Origin: Methanoregula sp.
GTDB lineage: Archaea > Halobacteriota > Methanomicrobia > Methanomicrobiales > Methanospirillaceae
Direction: 5' to 3'
Length of the DNA: 64,000 nucleotides
Assembly: GCA_030694985.1 (NCBI GenBank)
Contig: JAUYTV010000037.1
Coordinates: 62,001-126,000 of the forward strand
Position 1 is the first letter of the stretch; every line of letters begins with the position of its first letter. This document shows positions 40,550 to 50,902 of this stretch, one piece after another. The notes below the pieces were generated by a model. It saw only the letters and a list, made by a program, of their open reading frames with translations. It was not told where the DNA came from and ran no database searches. The translations under genes were made by a program, and so were the position numbers.

Positions 40550-41473
40550 TCAGGACTCCGGGGTCATTGAACTGATCATAATCACAAACGCGATACTCCC
40601 AAGAGGGATCATAATATAGATAACCGCATACAGGAACATCGGCCGGTTATCTCCTGAAAGCACCGACATGATCGATTGCAGGATGATCAAAAAAAGTGTA
40701 CCTGCGACCATTGCAGTAACATATGATTCTGCAATCAGCCCGAGCGTGTCTAAAAACATTTTCTGCGTCTGCCGGTTCTCGAGCGCATACTGGTCGGCTT
40801 TTGTCCGGAAATATTGTGTCAGGTTACCCCCGCTCGAGATACTCGCCATTGCACCTTGTAAGAACTCTTTCATCCGTTTACTGGGAGTAGTAGCAGATAC
40901 AAGCCGTAGTGCATCGATCAGGTCACGCCCGAAAATATCGATCTCCCTGGCAACATACCGTGCCTCAACAGAACACTGGCCATAGATGGAACTGTCCCCA
41001 AGCAGCCGGAACACTTCTGCTGGAGTGATCCCGGCAGTGGACATTGATGTGACATAATTGATTGCATAGGGCAGACTGGCATCAATATTCCTTCGCCGGT
41101 TTCCTGCCTCAATACCGGGATACAGGATGAACGCAGCATATGTAAGTCCACAAAACACCAAAAAAGAGAAGATTGTGATGAATATGGTTCCCAAGATCAG
41201 GCTGTGAGTGGACAGTACAACCAGCGGATCTGGGACTGCACCTTTGTACTTGATCAGTGTGGGCAGTTTTAAAATCCAGGTAAAGAGTCCGATGACCACA
41301 GCTGCAGAGAAACCAATGATAATGGAACTGACAAAGGCTGTGGAAAGATATGCCTCAAACGAGGTTTTGAACCGCGCAGATATGAGATCACTTCTCAGTT
41401 GTGAGTACTCCTCGCGCTTACCCTTCATCCGGTTACCGAGCAGGTTGAAACAGAACCGCTCATAACTATTCAT
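40550..41473 (-). CDS. type II/IV secretion (archaeal pilus, TadC-like) F-domain membrane protein
   Basis: LPYAINYVTSMSTAGITPAEVFRLLG...FLQGAMASISSGGNLTQYFRTKA. Confidence 0.85.
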   Translation of the reverse strand: MNSYERFCFNLLGNRMKGKREEYSQLRSDLISARFKTSFEAYLSTAFVSSIIIGFSAAVVIGLFTWILKLPTLIKYKGAVPDPLVVLSTHSLILGTIFITIFSFLVFCGLTYAAFILYPGIEAGNRRRNIDASLPYAINYVTSMSTAGITPAEVFRLLGDSSIYGQCSVEARYVAREIDIFGRDLIDALRLVSATTPSKRMKEFLQGAMASISSGGNLTQYFRTKADQYALENRQTQKMFLDTLGLIAESYVTAMVAGTLFLIILQSIMSVLSGDNRPMFLYAVIYIMIPLGSIAFVIMISSMTPES

Positions 41474-43889
41474 AGAGATCCGTCCTCACTTTCTCAATAA
41501 CCCCTTCAGGATCACGGTGATAGGAGATGAGGATCTTTGCCACATCCTTGTAGTGCCGAATCTTTTTGATTCTCATCCATTCCAGCACTTCCTGGCGGCG
41601 CTTGAGCTCTTCACGCATCCGGGCTTCATTCCACCCTTTTGCCTCCATGATCTCTTCGAGAAGATAGGATTTTCCGGAATAGGAGTGCTCGTCAGTTGCT
41701 GACCGCCACTTGAACACCTCATTTGTGATCAGCTCGTTGGTTCTCGGATCGATATCAAGAATCTCAACGATCTGCTTGTTTCGCCGGATTCGTTTTCCTC
41801 CAACCCGCGCCTGCACCTGGATGGCAATAAAATCAAGGGCTGATAGCATGTTTCGCGGAACATCCATGGGGGGATTTTCGATACGGTGCACCACACTGGC
41901 AACAGAATCTGCGTGCGTTGTGGAATACGTGATATGACCGGTACTCATTGCCTGGAAGAGTGTCTGGCATTCCTTGCCACGGACCTCGCCCACAATGATG
42001 TATTCAGGACGCTGTCGCATTGCAGCCCGCAGGAGTTCATACATGTTGATCTCCCCACGGCCGGCCGTATCAAAAGAATCTCGGGTAACACTGGGGATCC
42101 AGTTAGGGTGGGGCAGCTTCACTTCACGGGTATCTTCAAGGGTGATAATCTTTGACATGGGCGGGATGAACAGGGAAATTGCATTGAGAGCAGTTGTCTT
42201 ACCGGATGCAGTCCCACCGGCAAATATTGCGGATTTGCCGTTTTCTACACACAGCCAGATATACGCGATCGCAAGCGGTGAGAAGGTCCGCCATTCGATG
42301 AGATCTGTTGGGGTGATGGGTTCATCTTTGAACTTACGGATGGTAAACGTTGAACCGTGGGCAGTGACTTCCTGACCCAGTGTCATCTGGATACGGGAAC
42401 CATCCTGCATGGTTGCATCAAGAATCGGTTCTGCAATCGAGATGTACTTGCCAGCCCGCTGGGCAAGTTTAGTGACAAAGGAATCCAGTTCATCTGCTTT
42501 GTTATAGGAAAGCGTTGTCTTCATCGACTCATAGCTGGCGTGAAACACAAAGAGGGGGACATTGATTCCATCGCAGGAGATATCTTCGATATATTTATCG
42601 TGCATGATGGGATCGATCAGACCATCGCCGAGGAAGTCCTTGTACATGTTATAGTGCACCCTCTCTCGCTGTTCAGGAGTGAGCCTGATCCCAAAGTCAA
42701 CAATAATATCATCTGCAGAAGCCCTGAGTTTGCGCCGGGCTTCATCTTTTGAGATGTCTTTGGTATTGATATCGAGTGTATCAAAGAGACGCTCTTTAAG
42801 CTCGATTAATAACTCTTTTTCAACTTCAGTGAGGATTGGTTCGAGCACATGGTAGGTGTACTCATGGGTTGAGTGATCGTACGTGATCCGGATGTATGCA
42901 TATGGCTCATTGACCGGATACATCTCCATCTCTTCAATCCCGGTTTCAGGCCGGAAAACAATATCGACAAGGGGCCCGTGTTTCTTTGGATCGTACTCCT
43001 CGTGATCTGAAGTGATCGCCTTGAAAAGTGAGGAGAAGCTGAACTTTTTTGATTCTGTCTTGAGTTTTTGCTTTTCGATCTCCCCGTCAATATCAAGATC
43101 CTTAAAGCCGGCATCAGAGAATTCCCGTTCCCAGATCTCATTAAACTCCTGCGGCAGGGTACCGGTCCCGGTACTCTCAAATGCATTGATGCGCCCGTGC
43201 AAATTGAGTTCGTCAACTTTAAACCTGGTGCCTTTTGGAAGAATAAGCCCGGTGAGATCTGTTATCTGGTCAACGGAAATGATCTTTTCATCATATTCTG
43301 TCTCCATTGCATCAGCAGGAGTCACTTTGTTGGCAGGACGTTTCCTGATGGCGGCCTTTTTGTCATCATCTATTATCTCAACTACGGGTTTGCCATCCCC
43401 ATCCGGTCGAGGGCCGGAACTGTGTAGGAATTGAGATGAACCCGGTGCAGGCGCCGGTGTTTCAGCGGTATTATTGAGCAGTTTTCCTATGGAAACACGT
43501 ATGTCTTTTCCATTTGTATCCGAAACCGGTAGTTCCGGACTTGGAGGGGTCGCATCCGGGCTGGTTTGTGGAATGTCTTCAAACAGGTCATCAAATGTAA
43601 AAGAGGATGGCTCATCAGGATGATACAAATCGGGTTGAATTGTCAGGGAAGGTTGTTTGGGAGCGGGGACTGTTTTTTCCGGTCTCTCTTTTTTTTCAAT
43701 TCCTGTCATTTTTAACAGTGCTGAAAAATCACCCGCTTCTGCTGCATCCTTCTCTTCAGGAGGGTACTGGGGAAGGGATGCAGGATCTTTTTGCCGGGAA
43801 ATATCCTTTTTCTTGATCCCACCAATCAACTTTAACAGCGTGTTGGTGTCTTCGAGGACTTCATCGGTATCCTTGTTCAATCCAGACAT
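41466..43889 (-). CDS. type II/IV secretion system ATPase (TadA/VirB11-like) with long N-terminal extension
   Basis: FAGGTASGKTTALNAIS Walker A, TLEDTREVKLPHPNW, RPEYIIVGEVRGKE. Confidence 0.92.
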   Translation of the reverse strand: MSGLNKDTDEVLEDTNTLLKLIGGIKKKDISRQKDPASLPQYPPEEKDAAEAGDFSALLKMTGIEKKERPEKTVPAPKQPSLTIQPDLYHPDEPSSFTFDDLFEDIPQTSPDATPPSPELPVSDTNGKDIRVSIGKLLNNTAETPAPAPGSSQFLHSSGPRPDGDGKPVVEIIDDDKKAAIRKRPANKVTPADAMETEYDEKIISVDQITDLTGLILPKGTRFKVDELNLHGRINAFESTGTGTLPQEFNEIWEREFSDAGFKDLDIDGEIEKQKLKTESKKFSFSSLFKAITSDHEEYDPKKHGPLVDIVFRPETGIEEMEMYPVNEPYAYIRITYDHSTHEYTYHVLEPILTEVEKELLIELKERLFDTLDINTKDISKDEARRKLRASADDIIVDFGIRLTPEQRERVHYNMYKDFLGDGLIDPIMHDKYIEDISCDGINVPLFVFHASYESMKTTLSYNKADELDSFVTKLAQRAGKYISIAEPILDATMQDGSRIQMTLGQEVTAHGSTFTIRKFKDEPITPTDLIEWRTFSPLAIAYIWLCVENGKSAIFAGGTASGKTTALNAISLFIPPMSKIITLEDTREVKLPHPNWIPSVTRDSFDTAGRGEINMYELLRAAMRQRPEYIIVGEVRGKECQTLFQAMSTGHITYSTTHADSVASVVHRIENPPMDVPRNMLSALDFIAIQVQARVGGKRIRRNKQIVEILDIDPRTNELITNEVFKWRSATDEHSYSGKSYLLEEIMEAKGWNEARMREELKRRQEVLEWMRIKKIRHYKDVAKILISYHRDPEGVIEKVRTDLYE

Positions 43890-44070
43890 CCCCCTTGTGG
43901 ATAGCATTTTAGATCGGTTTGCATATCACAGGCTAAAAGATAATTCTGCCTTTGAGTATATCTACCCAGTGGATAGTTACTTTACACAAATTCAGACGAA
44001 AATAGTAAAATGTGCAGGATCCTATTGTGAAAAGAAACTATATACACGAGTGCAATTACATAAGAACAGA

Positions 44071-44616
44071 ATGCAACTCCCAATGGGTAATTTTTGTAAA
44101 ATTAAAAAGGCTGAACAGATCACTTTTATTCTTAACGATCTTAAGCGCACGACATTTTCTGGGATTTGCAGTATCTCATCCGACACGGTAAGCGGGACTT
44201 TTGTCTTTGGATCCGGAAATTGCATACTTGCAAAGATCCAGCATAAATCCGGAGATGAGGCCTGGGATGAACTCTTAAAAATGAGCAGTCATAAAGTCGA
44301 TGCTGCGCTCCTGAGCCTTGATGAAGCACAAGTCTCACAGGCTCTCGAAATCAACAAAGCCTGTCGGATTGTTAATGTAAGAGATACGATCTCCTCATCA
44401 GCACTGGAACATACTAACCCCAAAAACCCGGAACACCTGCCTCAGGAACCGGAAAAATCCACCCGGACAAAAGAGCCCCGTCAGGATTCAAGCAGCTTTG
44501 ATCAGGATATTGACACTTTTGACACGCTCGATATTGACAAAGTGACTGATACGATCCGCAAGGATTGCAACACAATAGTTAAACAACTGGATCTCGGACA
44601 CCTCATGGAGCAGTAA
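44071..44616 (+). CDS. hypothetical protein, DUF2226-like N-terminal region
   Basis: FILNDLKRTTFSGICSISSDTVSGTFVFGSGNCILAKIQ; the longer 43657 ORF extension overlaps the ATPase gene and is disfavoured. Confidence 0.6.
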   Translation: MQLPMGNFCKIKKAEQITFILNDLKRTTFSGICSISSDTVSGTFVFGSGNCILAKIQHKSGDEAWDELLKMSSHKVDAALLSLDEAQVSQALEINKACRIVNVRDTISSSALEHTNPKNPEHLPQEPEKSTRTKEPRQDSSSFDQDIDTFDTLDIDKVTDTIRKDCNTIVKQLDLGHLMEQ

Positions 44617-44736
44617 CAACAAGAGTGATTGAGGTATCAAAAGTTATTTTAAACTGGTGGAGATAACACAAACGTGAGTGTTTCGTGGTAATCTTATATC
44701 TATAAAACAGAAATACCGATCACCATAAGGTGTCCG

Positions 44737-45525
44737 ATGGTCAAGGTTTACACAATTGCTTCGGGAAAAGGAGGTACGGGAAAGACTACTCTTTCTGTCA
44801 ATCTCGGAACCATGCTTGCCCAACTCGGTAAAGAGACCTATCTCATGGATGCCGATATCGGAATGGCAAATGTTGGTCTTAGCCTTGGCCTGCAGGATGC
44901 CCCGGTCACCCTGCATGAAATTCTTGCAGGTAAATGCAATATCAACGATGCAATATACAAAGGTCCTGCCGGACTCAAGGTAATTCCGAGTGGGATCTCC
45001 TTACAGGGATTCCAGCAGGCTGACCAGGACAAAATGCGGGACGTGATGGATGAAATTATCAAACGCTGCGAGTTCCTGTTAATTGATGCACCTGCCGGCA
45101 TCAGCAAAGACGGTGTTGTTCCTCTTGCAGTTGCCGATGAAGTGATCCTTGTTGTTAATCCTGAACTTGCCTCCATTGTCGATGCACTCAAGATCAAAAT
45201 TCTGACTGAAGTTGTAGGTGGACATGTGCTCGGTTCGATCATCAATCGTGTCGACCAGGAGGATTATGAGATTCTCACAAAAAAGATGGAGAGAGTGCTT
45301 GGCGTTAAAGTGCTCGGTATTATTCCTGAAGACGCCAATGTGCGCCGGGCTTCCTCTGCAAAAGTTCCAATCGTCATCAAGTTTCCCACCTCACCTGCGT
45401 CAAAAGCAATCAAACGCATTGCTTCCGATCTGGCTGGAATGGCCTATAAAGAAGAGGCAGTTGCAGGAAAGAGAGGGGGTTTCATTGACCGGCTCTCAAA
45501 AGCCCTCTTTAAGAAGAAATCATAG
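44737..45525 (+). CDS. minD: MinD/ParA-family ATPase with C-terminal amphipathic tail
   Basis: ASGKGGTGKTTLSVNLG, DADIGMANVGL, IDAPAGISKDGV; tail GGFIDRLSKALFKKKS. Confidence 0.92.
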   Translation: MVKVYTIASGKGGTGKTTLSVNLGTMLAQLGKETYLMDADIGMANVGLSLGLQDAPVTLHEILAGKCNINDAIYKGPAGLKVIPSGISLQGFQQADQDKMRDVMDEIIKRCEFLLIDAPAGISKDGVVPLAVADEVILVVNPELASIVDALKIKILTEVVGGHVLGSIINRVDQEDYEILTKKMERVLGVKVLGIIPEDANVRRASSAKVPIVIKFPTSPASKAIKRIASDLAGMAYKEEAVAGKRGGFIDRLSKALFKKKS

Positions 45526-45588
45526 ATGTGCGTCATAATTCACAACTGTAATAACAAAGAGAAATTTTTTAAAAAATATACGTTTTTA

Positions 45589-46200
45589 TTACATCTCCAG
45601 GATCTTGTGTGAGCTGGACTCTAAAAACTCCACATGGAACGTAGTGAGCTGCTGGTTGCGGTCCTGCACAATAACGGCATACCTGCCGTGCATCAGCTTA
45701 AAGCCCACGCTGCCATCCTGTGTGGTTACATCACTTCCGACAACCTTGCCATCCTTTCTGAGGGATACCCGGACCCCGTTCTGAGGTTCATTATTCCTCT
45801 GGAGGGTTAAGGTAAATATCCCCAATCCGGCATTTTTTTTCCCAAATTCCGGAATTTCAGTGCGGTTTTCCTTTTTCAGGTGGGCTTTTTCAAAGATACG
45901 GCATCCGGCAATCATTGAAGTGACCAGTTCAGGACTTACACCATACAGCGTAAACAACTCAACACCCGTAATCAGCATCACGGCATTGTCACCATAGAGT
46001 GTGCCTTTTTCGTCAATGAAGATGGCACCTTCCACTTCACCGTTAAGGATGGCAAGATATTGCAGCTTCTCGTTCTCTTTAGATATCGCTATACCATTAA
46101 TTCTATCCTCTTCTGCAAACCTGATCATTTCAGGGAGCGGGAATGTTCCTGATGGTTGAGATTTTGTAAGGATTGTATCAATCATGTCCGGAATTTTCAT
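45589..46200 (-). CDS. hypothetical protein, possibly DUF2226-like
   Basis: 203-aa ORF downstream of MinD. Confidence 0.6.
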   Translation of the reverse strand: MKIPDMIDTILTKSQPSGTFPLPEMIRFAEEDRINGIAISKENEKLQYLAILNGEVEGAIFIDEKGTLYGDNAVMLITGVELFTLYGVSPELVTSMIAGCRIFEKAHLKKENRTEIPEFGKKNAGLGIFTLTLQRNNEPQNGVRVSLRKDGKVVGSDVTTQDGSVGFKLMHGRYAVIVQDRNQQLTTFHVEFLESSSHKILEM

Positions 46201-46364
46201 AAAAAAACCATCCCCATAATTTCTCCTTAGGATAAACGGTAAGACTTGATCTCCTGCTTTGTATGGCAGTTATTCGCAACCCGGATATTAGAGGGTTACG
46301 CAATTGTCTGCTGCTGCCAGCACCATACATAAGTGTTCATAAAAAAAAAGCATGTACTGATTTT

Positions 46365-47519
46365 ATGGAACTATTATACCCGATGGTGATCTCGGCAGTT
46401 GCGGTTCTTGCCACCCTGATCTATGCCTCGTATCTTGATATCAAAGACCGTCGGGTGCCGTTTAAGACATGGTATCCCATGCTCATTGTCGGGATTCCTG
46501 CATCTGTATGGCTCCTGTACATAAAGACCGGAAATTTCAGTCTCATTGCAGGCTACCTTGCCCTTGTCGTAAGTTTCTTTTATGCCAACTATCTCGACAA
46601 TCACGAGCCCGGTGTAAAGTTTAAGTTCGAATACCTTGCAGTCACCCTTGCCCTTCCTTTACTGGCTTGGCTGGTTCTTCCTGCAACATTCAGCATGACA
46701 CTTGTGCCCTGGTACGCGATGTTTGCCGGAATTTTTGCCTATATCTCCTACATTACTTACAAAAAGAAACCGGAAGGAAAGATCAAGCCGAAGAAAAAGC
46801 GACAGGAGTCCAATATTGAAGAAGTACTGAGCCGCTGGTACTTTATCCTGATTGTCATGATATTTGCAATCACATCACTGGTTCTCTTTTTTAGTAGCTG
46901 GGGAGCTCCTGCCCTCTTTGTCCTTCTCCCGGCAGTCTTCTGCGGAGTGTTTTACCTGTTTGGGAGGATGCACCTCTTTGGCGGGGCAGATGCATGGGCA
47001 CTCATCTTCATCTCATTCTGTGTCCCGACCTTTCCGTTCACCCCGCTGCTGGGAAATACACCGCTTGGATTTTTGGCGTTCTCGGTCCTGATCAATGCCC
47101 TGCTGCTCAATCTTGTGGCACCGCTTGCGATCTTTGCTGTCAATATTGTGCGAAGGAACCGTGCCCCGCTCATGTACATGTTCTTTGGGTTTCCTGTAAA
47201 GGGCGACACCATCCAGCAGGAATGGGGATTTGTGATGGAGGATTTTGAGGAGAAGAAAGGAAAAATGAGCCGAAAGTTTATCGGATTTTGGGATTCCATT
47301 AAGAGGATGTATGCAGGTGAAGGACGGATCTATACAAAGGATCTACGGGAGCATCCCGAAGAATTTACCACAGAACTTGCAGTATACAAAAAAGCCGGCA
47401 CCGTCTGGATCTCTTATGCAGTCCCGTTTATCATCCCAATCACTGCCGGACTTATTACAGCCATTGTCTTTGGGGATTTCCTTTTAGCAATCATGAGAGT
47501 ATTTGTGTCAGGGGCTTAA
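46365..47519 (+). CDS. A24-family prepilin/preflagellin peptidase
   Basis: YASYLDIKDRRVPFKTWYPMLI and FGGADAWALIFIS aspartate motifs, multiple TMs. Confidence 0.88.
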   Translation: MELLYPMVISAVAVLATLIYASYLDIKDRRVPFKTWYPMLIVGIPASVWLLYIKTGNFSLIAGYLALVVSFFYANYLDNHEPGVKFKFEYLAVTLALPLLAWLVLPATFSMTLVPWYAMFAGIFAYISYITYKKKPEGKIKPKKKRQESNIEEVLSRWYFILIVMIFAITSLVLFFSSWGAPALFVLLPAVFCGVFYLFGRMHLFGGADAWALIFISFCVPTFPFTPLLGNTPLGFLAFSVLINALLLNLVAPLAIFAVNIVRRNRAPLMYMFFGFPVKGDTIQQEWGFVMEDFEEKKGKMSRKFIGFWDSIKRMYAGEGRIYTKDLREHPEEFTTELAVYKKAGTVWISYAVPFIIPITAGLITAIVFGDFLLAIMRVFVSGA

Positions 47520-47522
47520 ACC

Positions 47523-47885
47523 ATGTTAAACCTTAAATTTGTTGATGGACTGATTCCGGTAATTGTGCAGGATAAAAAGAGCCAGAAAGTGCTGATGATG
47601 GCTTATGCCAATAAAGAGGCAGTCCGGATTACACAGGAAACCGGCTATGCACATTATTACAGCCGCAGCCGGAAAAAACTCTGGAAAAAAGGTGAAGAGA
47701 GCGGACACTTCCAGAAAGTGGGGCGTGTCTTAACTGACTGCGATGAGGACTGCCTGATCTATGAAGTGGTGCAGACCGGTGCTGCATGCCACACGGGATA
47801 TGAATCCTGTTTTTACCGTACACTTGACGGTGCCATTATCGGGAAGAAAGTTTTTGACCCGGAAACGGTCTACGGCAAGAAATAA
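47523..47885 (+). CDS. hisI: phosphoribosyl-AMP cyclohydrolase
   Basis: [42 protein letters not shown]...[11 protein letters not shown]. Confidence 0.95.
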   Translation: MLNLKFVDGLIPVIVQDKKSQKVLMMAYANKEAVRITQETGYAHYYSRSRKKLWKKGEESGHFQKVGRVLTDCDEDCLIYEVVQTGAACHTGYESCFYRTLDGAIIGKKVFDPETVYGKK

Positions 47886-47955
47886 CCCATATCCTTTTTT
47901 CCGGCAGGGTTTTTCTCCTGTAAATGATTATTCTCAATGAGAATGCCCTCATCTG

Positions 47956-48042
47956 TTATTTCTGCAAGTGTTTTTCTTTAAAGTGGAGCCCACATTCGCA
48001 TTCCGGTATCGCAATTACCGGGTCGTATCCCGCCTGATCCAT
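47956..48042 (-). other. possible 28-aa small ORF or gene remnant (MDQAGYDPVIAIPECECGLHFKEKHLQK)
   Basis: ATG to TAA in an otherwise noncoding stretch; CxC motif. Confidence 0.25.
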
Positions 48043-48197
48043 TTTAGAGTTGCATGGAAGAAATACTAAAAGGTCTTGGTTTTTTTGGCCATTCAATCTG
48101 AGGAATCTGCTGAAACATCAGGTTCGGAACCTTTTTTTATGCTTTTTTTTTAAATACGATGATGACAGAGATCGATTAAAAAGAGAGATTGATGTGA

Positions 48198-48866
48198 TTA
48201 TGCACCGGCAGAATCGTAGAGCTGGCAGAGGTACCGGGACTGGAAAATCATAACGGGTGCAATGAGAACAAACCCGATGATGGCTCCAATAATCGGGATC
48301 ATACCAATGATCGAGATAATGATTTCGATAACAATCACAACAACAATAAAGACAATCAGCGCGATGATGTAAGAACCCCATCCGATCCTACCGATGGTGG
48401 CGTTGATCTCCTTGAAGTTGAATGCTTCACCCATGCTGCCTGTACGGGCAAACCGGATGATGCCTATGGTAGCAAAGATCATAGTGAGGATGGCAACAAT
48501 CGCAACAACGATGAAACCAAAGAGCATACCCATGATTGCGCCCATGACTTCAGTGGGATCCTGACCTACTGTTGCCAGTATTCCTGCACCGATCGTGATA
48601 AAGAAGATGACAAGCGTGGGGATTGCCCAGATAAGAGAAACGATCAGGTACTTGATCCCGTCAATGAAGAGGGTGCCCCAACCGGTAACTTCCGGTGCTG
48701 GTCTTTCACCGCGTAAGACTTTCAATGAATATCCGAGCAACGGGATAAACAGAATAATTGTTGCAATTACGAGCAATAACCACTGCATCCACTTTCCAAC
48801 TACTGCATCCTTTGCGTACGCAAAAGAATCTCCAAGCATGTTTCCTAAATCCATTCCAATCACCAA
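48198..48866 (-). CDS. DUF4013-type integral membrane protein
   Basis: Multiple TMs; LRGERPAPEVTGWGTLFIDGIKYLIVSLIWAIP. Confidence 0.8.
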   Translation of the reverse strand: MVIGMDLGNMLGDSFAYAKDAVVGKWMQWLLLVIATIILFIPLLGYSLKVLRGERPAPEVTGWGTLFIDGIKYLIVSLIWAIPTLVIFFITIGAGILATVGQDPTEVMGAIMGMLFGFIVVAIVAILTMIFATIGIIRFARTGSMGEAFNFKEINATIGRIGWGSYIIALIVFIVVVIVIEIIISIIGMIPIIGAIIGFVLIAPVMIFQSRYLCQLYDSAGA

Positions 48867-49022
48867 TTAATAAGTTTTTTTCTGATTGATTTACATTATC
48901 ACTGGATATTATAAAAAACTTGTACCGTCCCACTTTCAGGATTCGGGGGAAGTGCATGCATATTAGTACAGGTTCTGCACCAATGCAGAACTATTAATTT
49001 CTCTTACAACTACCTCTTTTCC

Positions 49023-49379
49023 ATGACGGTTGTGTTCCAGAAAGAAGAAGTCATGGCGATCAGGATGCCCCCTTTACGACCGTACGAGATGCCGGATTTT
49101 CCTGCAACTGCACTGGATATCGAACCAGAACCAGAAGAGTTCGCAATTCCCGGTGAGAAGATGACTGCAGATGAGATCGCATATCTGGAACGATCGGTTG
49201 TTATGCCCCCGCTGCGCCCGGACGAACTGCCGGATTCGGCTGTTTTCACGCTTGTGGCCAAAGCTGACCCATCACTCGATGAACCCTCATGGGACATGGG
49301 CACAAAAGCTCCGGATATCGTGATTCGCAAAGGAAAAATGCTGCACCCGTGGGATGATGATCCGGAGGCGGAGAAGTAA
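49023..49379 (+). CDS. hypothetical protein with internal MPPLRPxExPDxxA duplication
   Basis: MPPLRPYEMPDFPA and MPPLRPDELPDSAVF. Confidence 0.55.
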   Translation: MTVVFQKEEVMAIRMPPLRPYEMPDFPATALDIEPEPEEFAIPGEKMTADEIAYLERSVVMPPLRPDELPDSAVFTLVAKADPSLDEPSWDMGTKAPDIVIRKGKMLHPWDDDPEAEK

Positions 49380-49455
49380 AAACTGCGGGCTCCCTGATGG
49401 TTTTTTTAGGATCGCTCTTTTATACGGGACCTTTGTTTTCGGCAGAGAGAACGGT

Positions 49456-49650
49456 TCAATCGTTTTTCTGATCTGCAATTTCCTCTTCGTCATCCTTTTT
49501 TATTTCAGGCAATGTCTCTATTGCCACGATCCCATAAACAAAAAGGATTACAGGAATAACCAGTGCATAGAAAAGTTCCGGTTTATTGACACCCTGTGCA
49601 ATGATAAAAAGTGCCAGTGCAATGGAAAGTCCAACATATGCAAGTCGCAT
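49456..49650 (-). CDS. small two-TM membrane protein
   Basis: 64 aa with two hydrophobic stretches and an acidic C-terminus. Confidence 0.55.
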   Translation of the reverse strand: MRLAYVGLSIALALFIIAQGVNKPELFYALVIPVILFVYGIVAIETLPEIKKDDEEEIADQKND

Positions 49651-49775
49651 GTTCTCAACTCAGGATTTTTGATGGTTTTTACAGTTTTTCATTTCGATAA
49701 ACGGGGAATTTTAATGGCAGTGTTGTACGGTAAAACAAAAAAATAAGTCCATGAATTGTGGGAGTGAAAAAGAGT

Positions 49776-50345
49776 TTATCTGAGCACTCCCGGATTGACC
49801 GTCCAGGCAACATGATAATCCGGTACCATGCTGGTCTTATTATTTGTCCTTTCCATGAAGTACACATCGAGTATTGCACCTCTGGACAAGGTAGCAAAAG
49901 AGTCAGCCGAACGAATTTCAATATAATCCCGTGCTGCTTCTCCAATACCCGGGGAGTTCAGACCGCTCCGGGCTCCAGTACCCTTGTGAGATATACCGAT
50001 TCCACCAAAAGAATTCCCGTTCGTATTGGTAAGTTTACTGAACCAGACAAACTGGCGGGGGGTTGTTCCGGTGTTTCTTGCAAGTACGTAGATAGTGATG
50101 GTCTTGTTACCGGGGTCTGCAGACGGATCAACTTCAATGCTATGGAGAGAGACTTCCATAGTATTGTTGCCACTTCCCAGAGTTACCATTCCATTCATGG
50201 GTAACACCGGATCCAGCGATGTCCTTACAGGAAACGTGGGGGCGGAAGATACCTGTCCTGATGGAGTTGTAGTTGCAGGGGTTGTTGTACAACCAGCAAC
50301 AAGCAGTACACAAACCGTAATAGCAAGGATTGCAATGTTTTTCAT
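49776..50345 (-). CDS. lipoprotein, DUF4352-like
   Basis: MKNIAILAITVCVLLVAGCTTTPATTT lipobox; NKTITIYVLARNTGTTPRQF. Confidence 0.7.
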   Translation of the reverse strand: MKNIAILAITVCVLLVAGCTTTPATTTPSGQVSSAPTFPVRTSLDPVLPMNGMVTLGSGNNTMEVSLHSIEVDPSADPGNKTITIYVLARNTGTTPRQFVWFSKLTNTNGNSFGGIGISHKGTGARSGLNSPGIGEAARDYIEIRSADSFATLSRGAILDVYFMERTNNKTSMVPDYHVAWTVNPGVLR

Positions 50346-50503
50346 TATCTCACTCTCTTATGGAACACTATTGCGCTATTATGGTAAAACATTCCGGTAA
50401 AAAATCTTTGTGATTATACGGATTTTTTACTATTCAAAAAAATCAACAGATTTTTTTTTTAAACCATACCCAACTTTTTTTATGAACACTTTTTTGTGCA
50501 GGT

Positions 50504-50740
50504 CTACGGGGACTGCGGATAATTGCCAGAAGAATATTGTACGGATTTTGTTTTCATCAGTTCAACCAGACAGAAGAATGCTGCGGCTTCTACCGGATCA
50601 TGGAAGTGTATCAGTTCTGCATCGGTTCGCTTCTCTAAACAATCCGTGAGCTTTTTTCCGTATTCCTGTTCATAGATTTTTAATGCCCGCGTGGTCTTTT
50701 TCCACCTCAGGATTACTTCATCGAGTTGCATCTTTTGCAT
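50504..50740 (-). CDS. hypothetical protein
   Basis: MQKMQLDEVILRWKKTTRALKIYEQEYGKKLTDCLEKRTDAELIHFHDPVEAAAFF. Confidence 0.5.
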   Translation of the reverse strand: MQKMQLDEVILRWKKTTRALKIYEQEYGKKLTDCLEKRTDAELIHFHDPVEAAAFFCLVELMKTKSVQYSSGNYPQSP

Positions 50741-50902
50741 AGGTTCACTGCATTCTGATGGCAGGGGCCAGGAGATGAGGGCATGGCAGGCGGGGGGTGA
50801 AAGTGTGGGGGGAAGATCCCAGAACAAAAAAAATGAAGATATGCCCAAGTCTTTTTTCCCCACCATTATGTTTACATAGGATCATGTAACACAGTGTTTC
50901 AC

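Noticed and set aside
43657-44070. N-terminal extension of the 319-aa plus-strand ORF
   Set aside because: Runs antisense through the start of the secretion ATPase gene; the start at about 44071 is more plausible.
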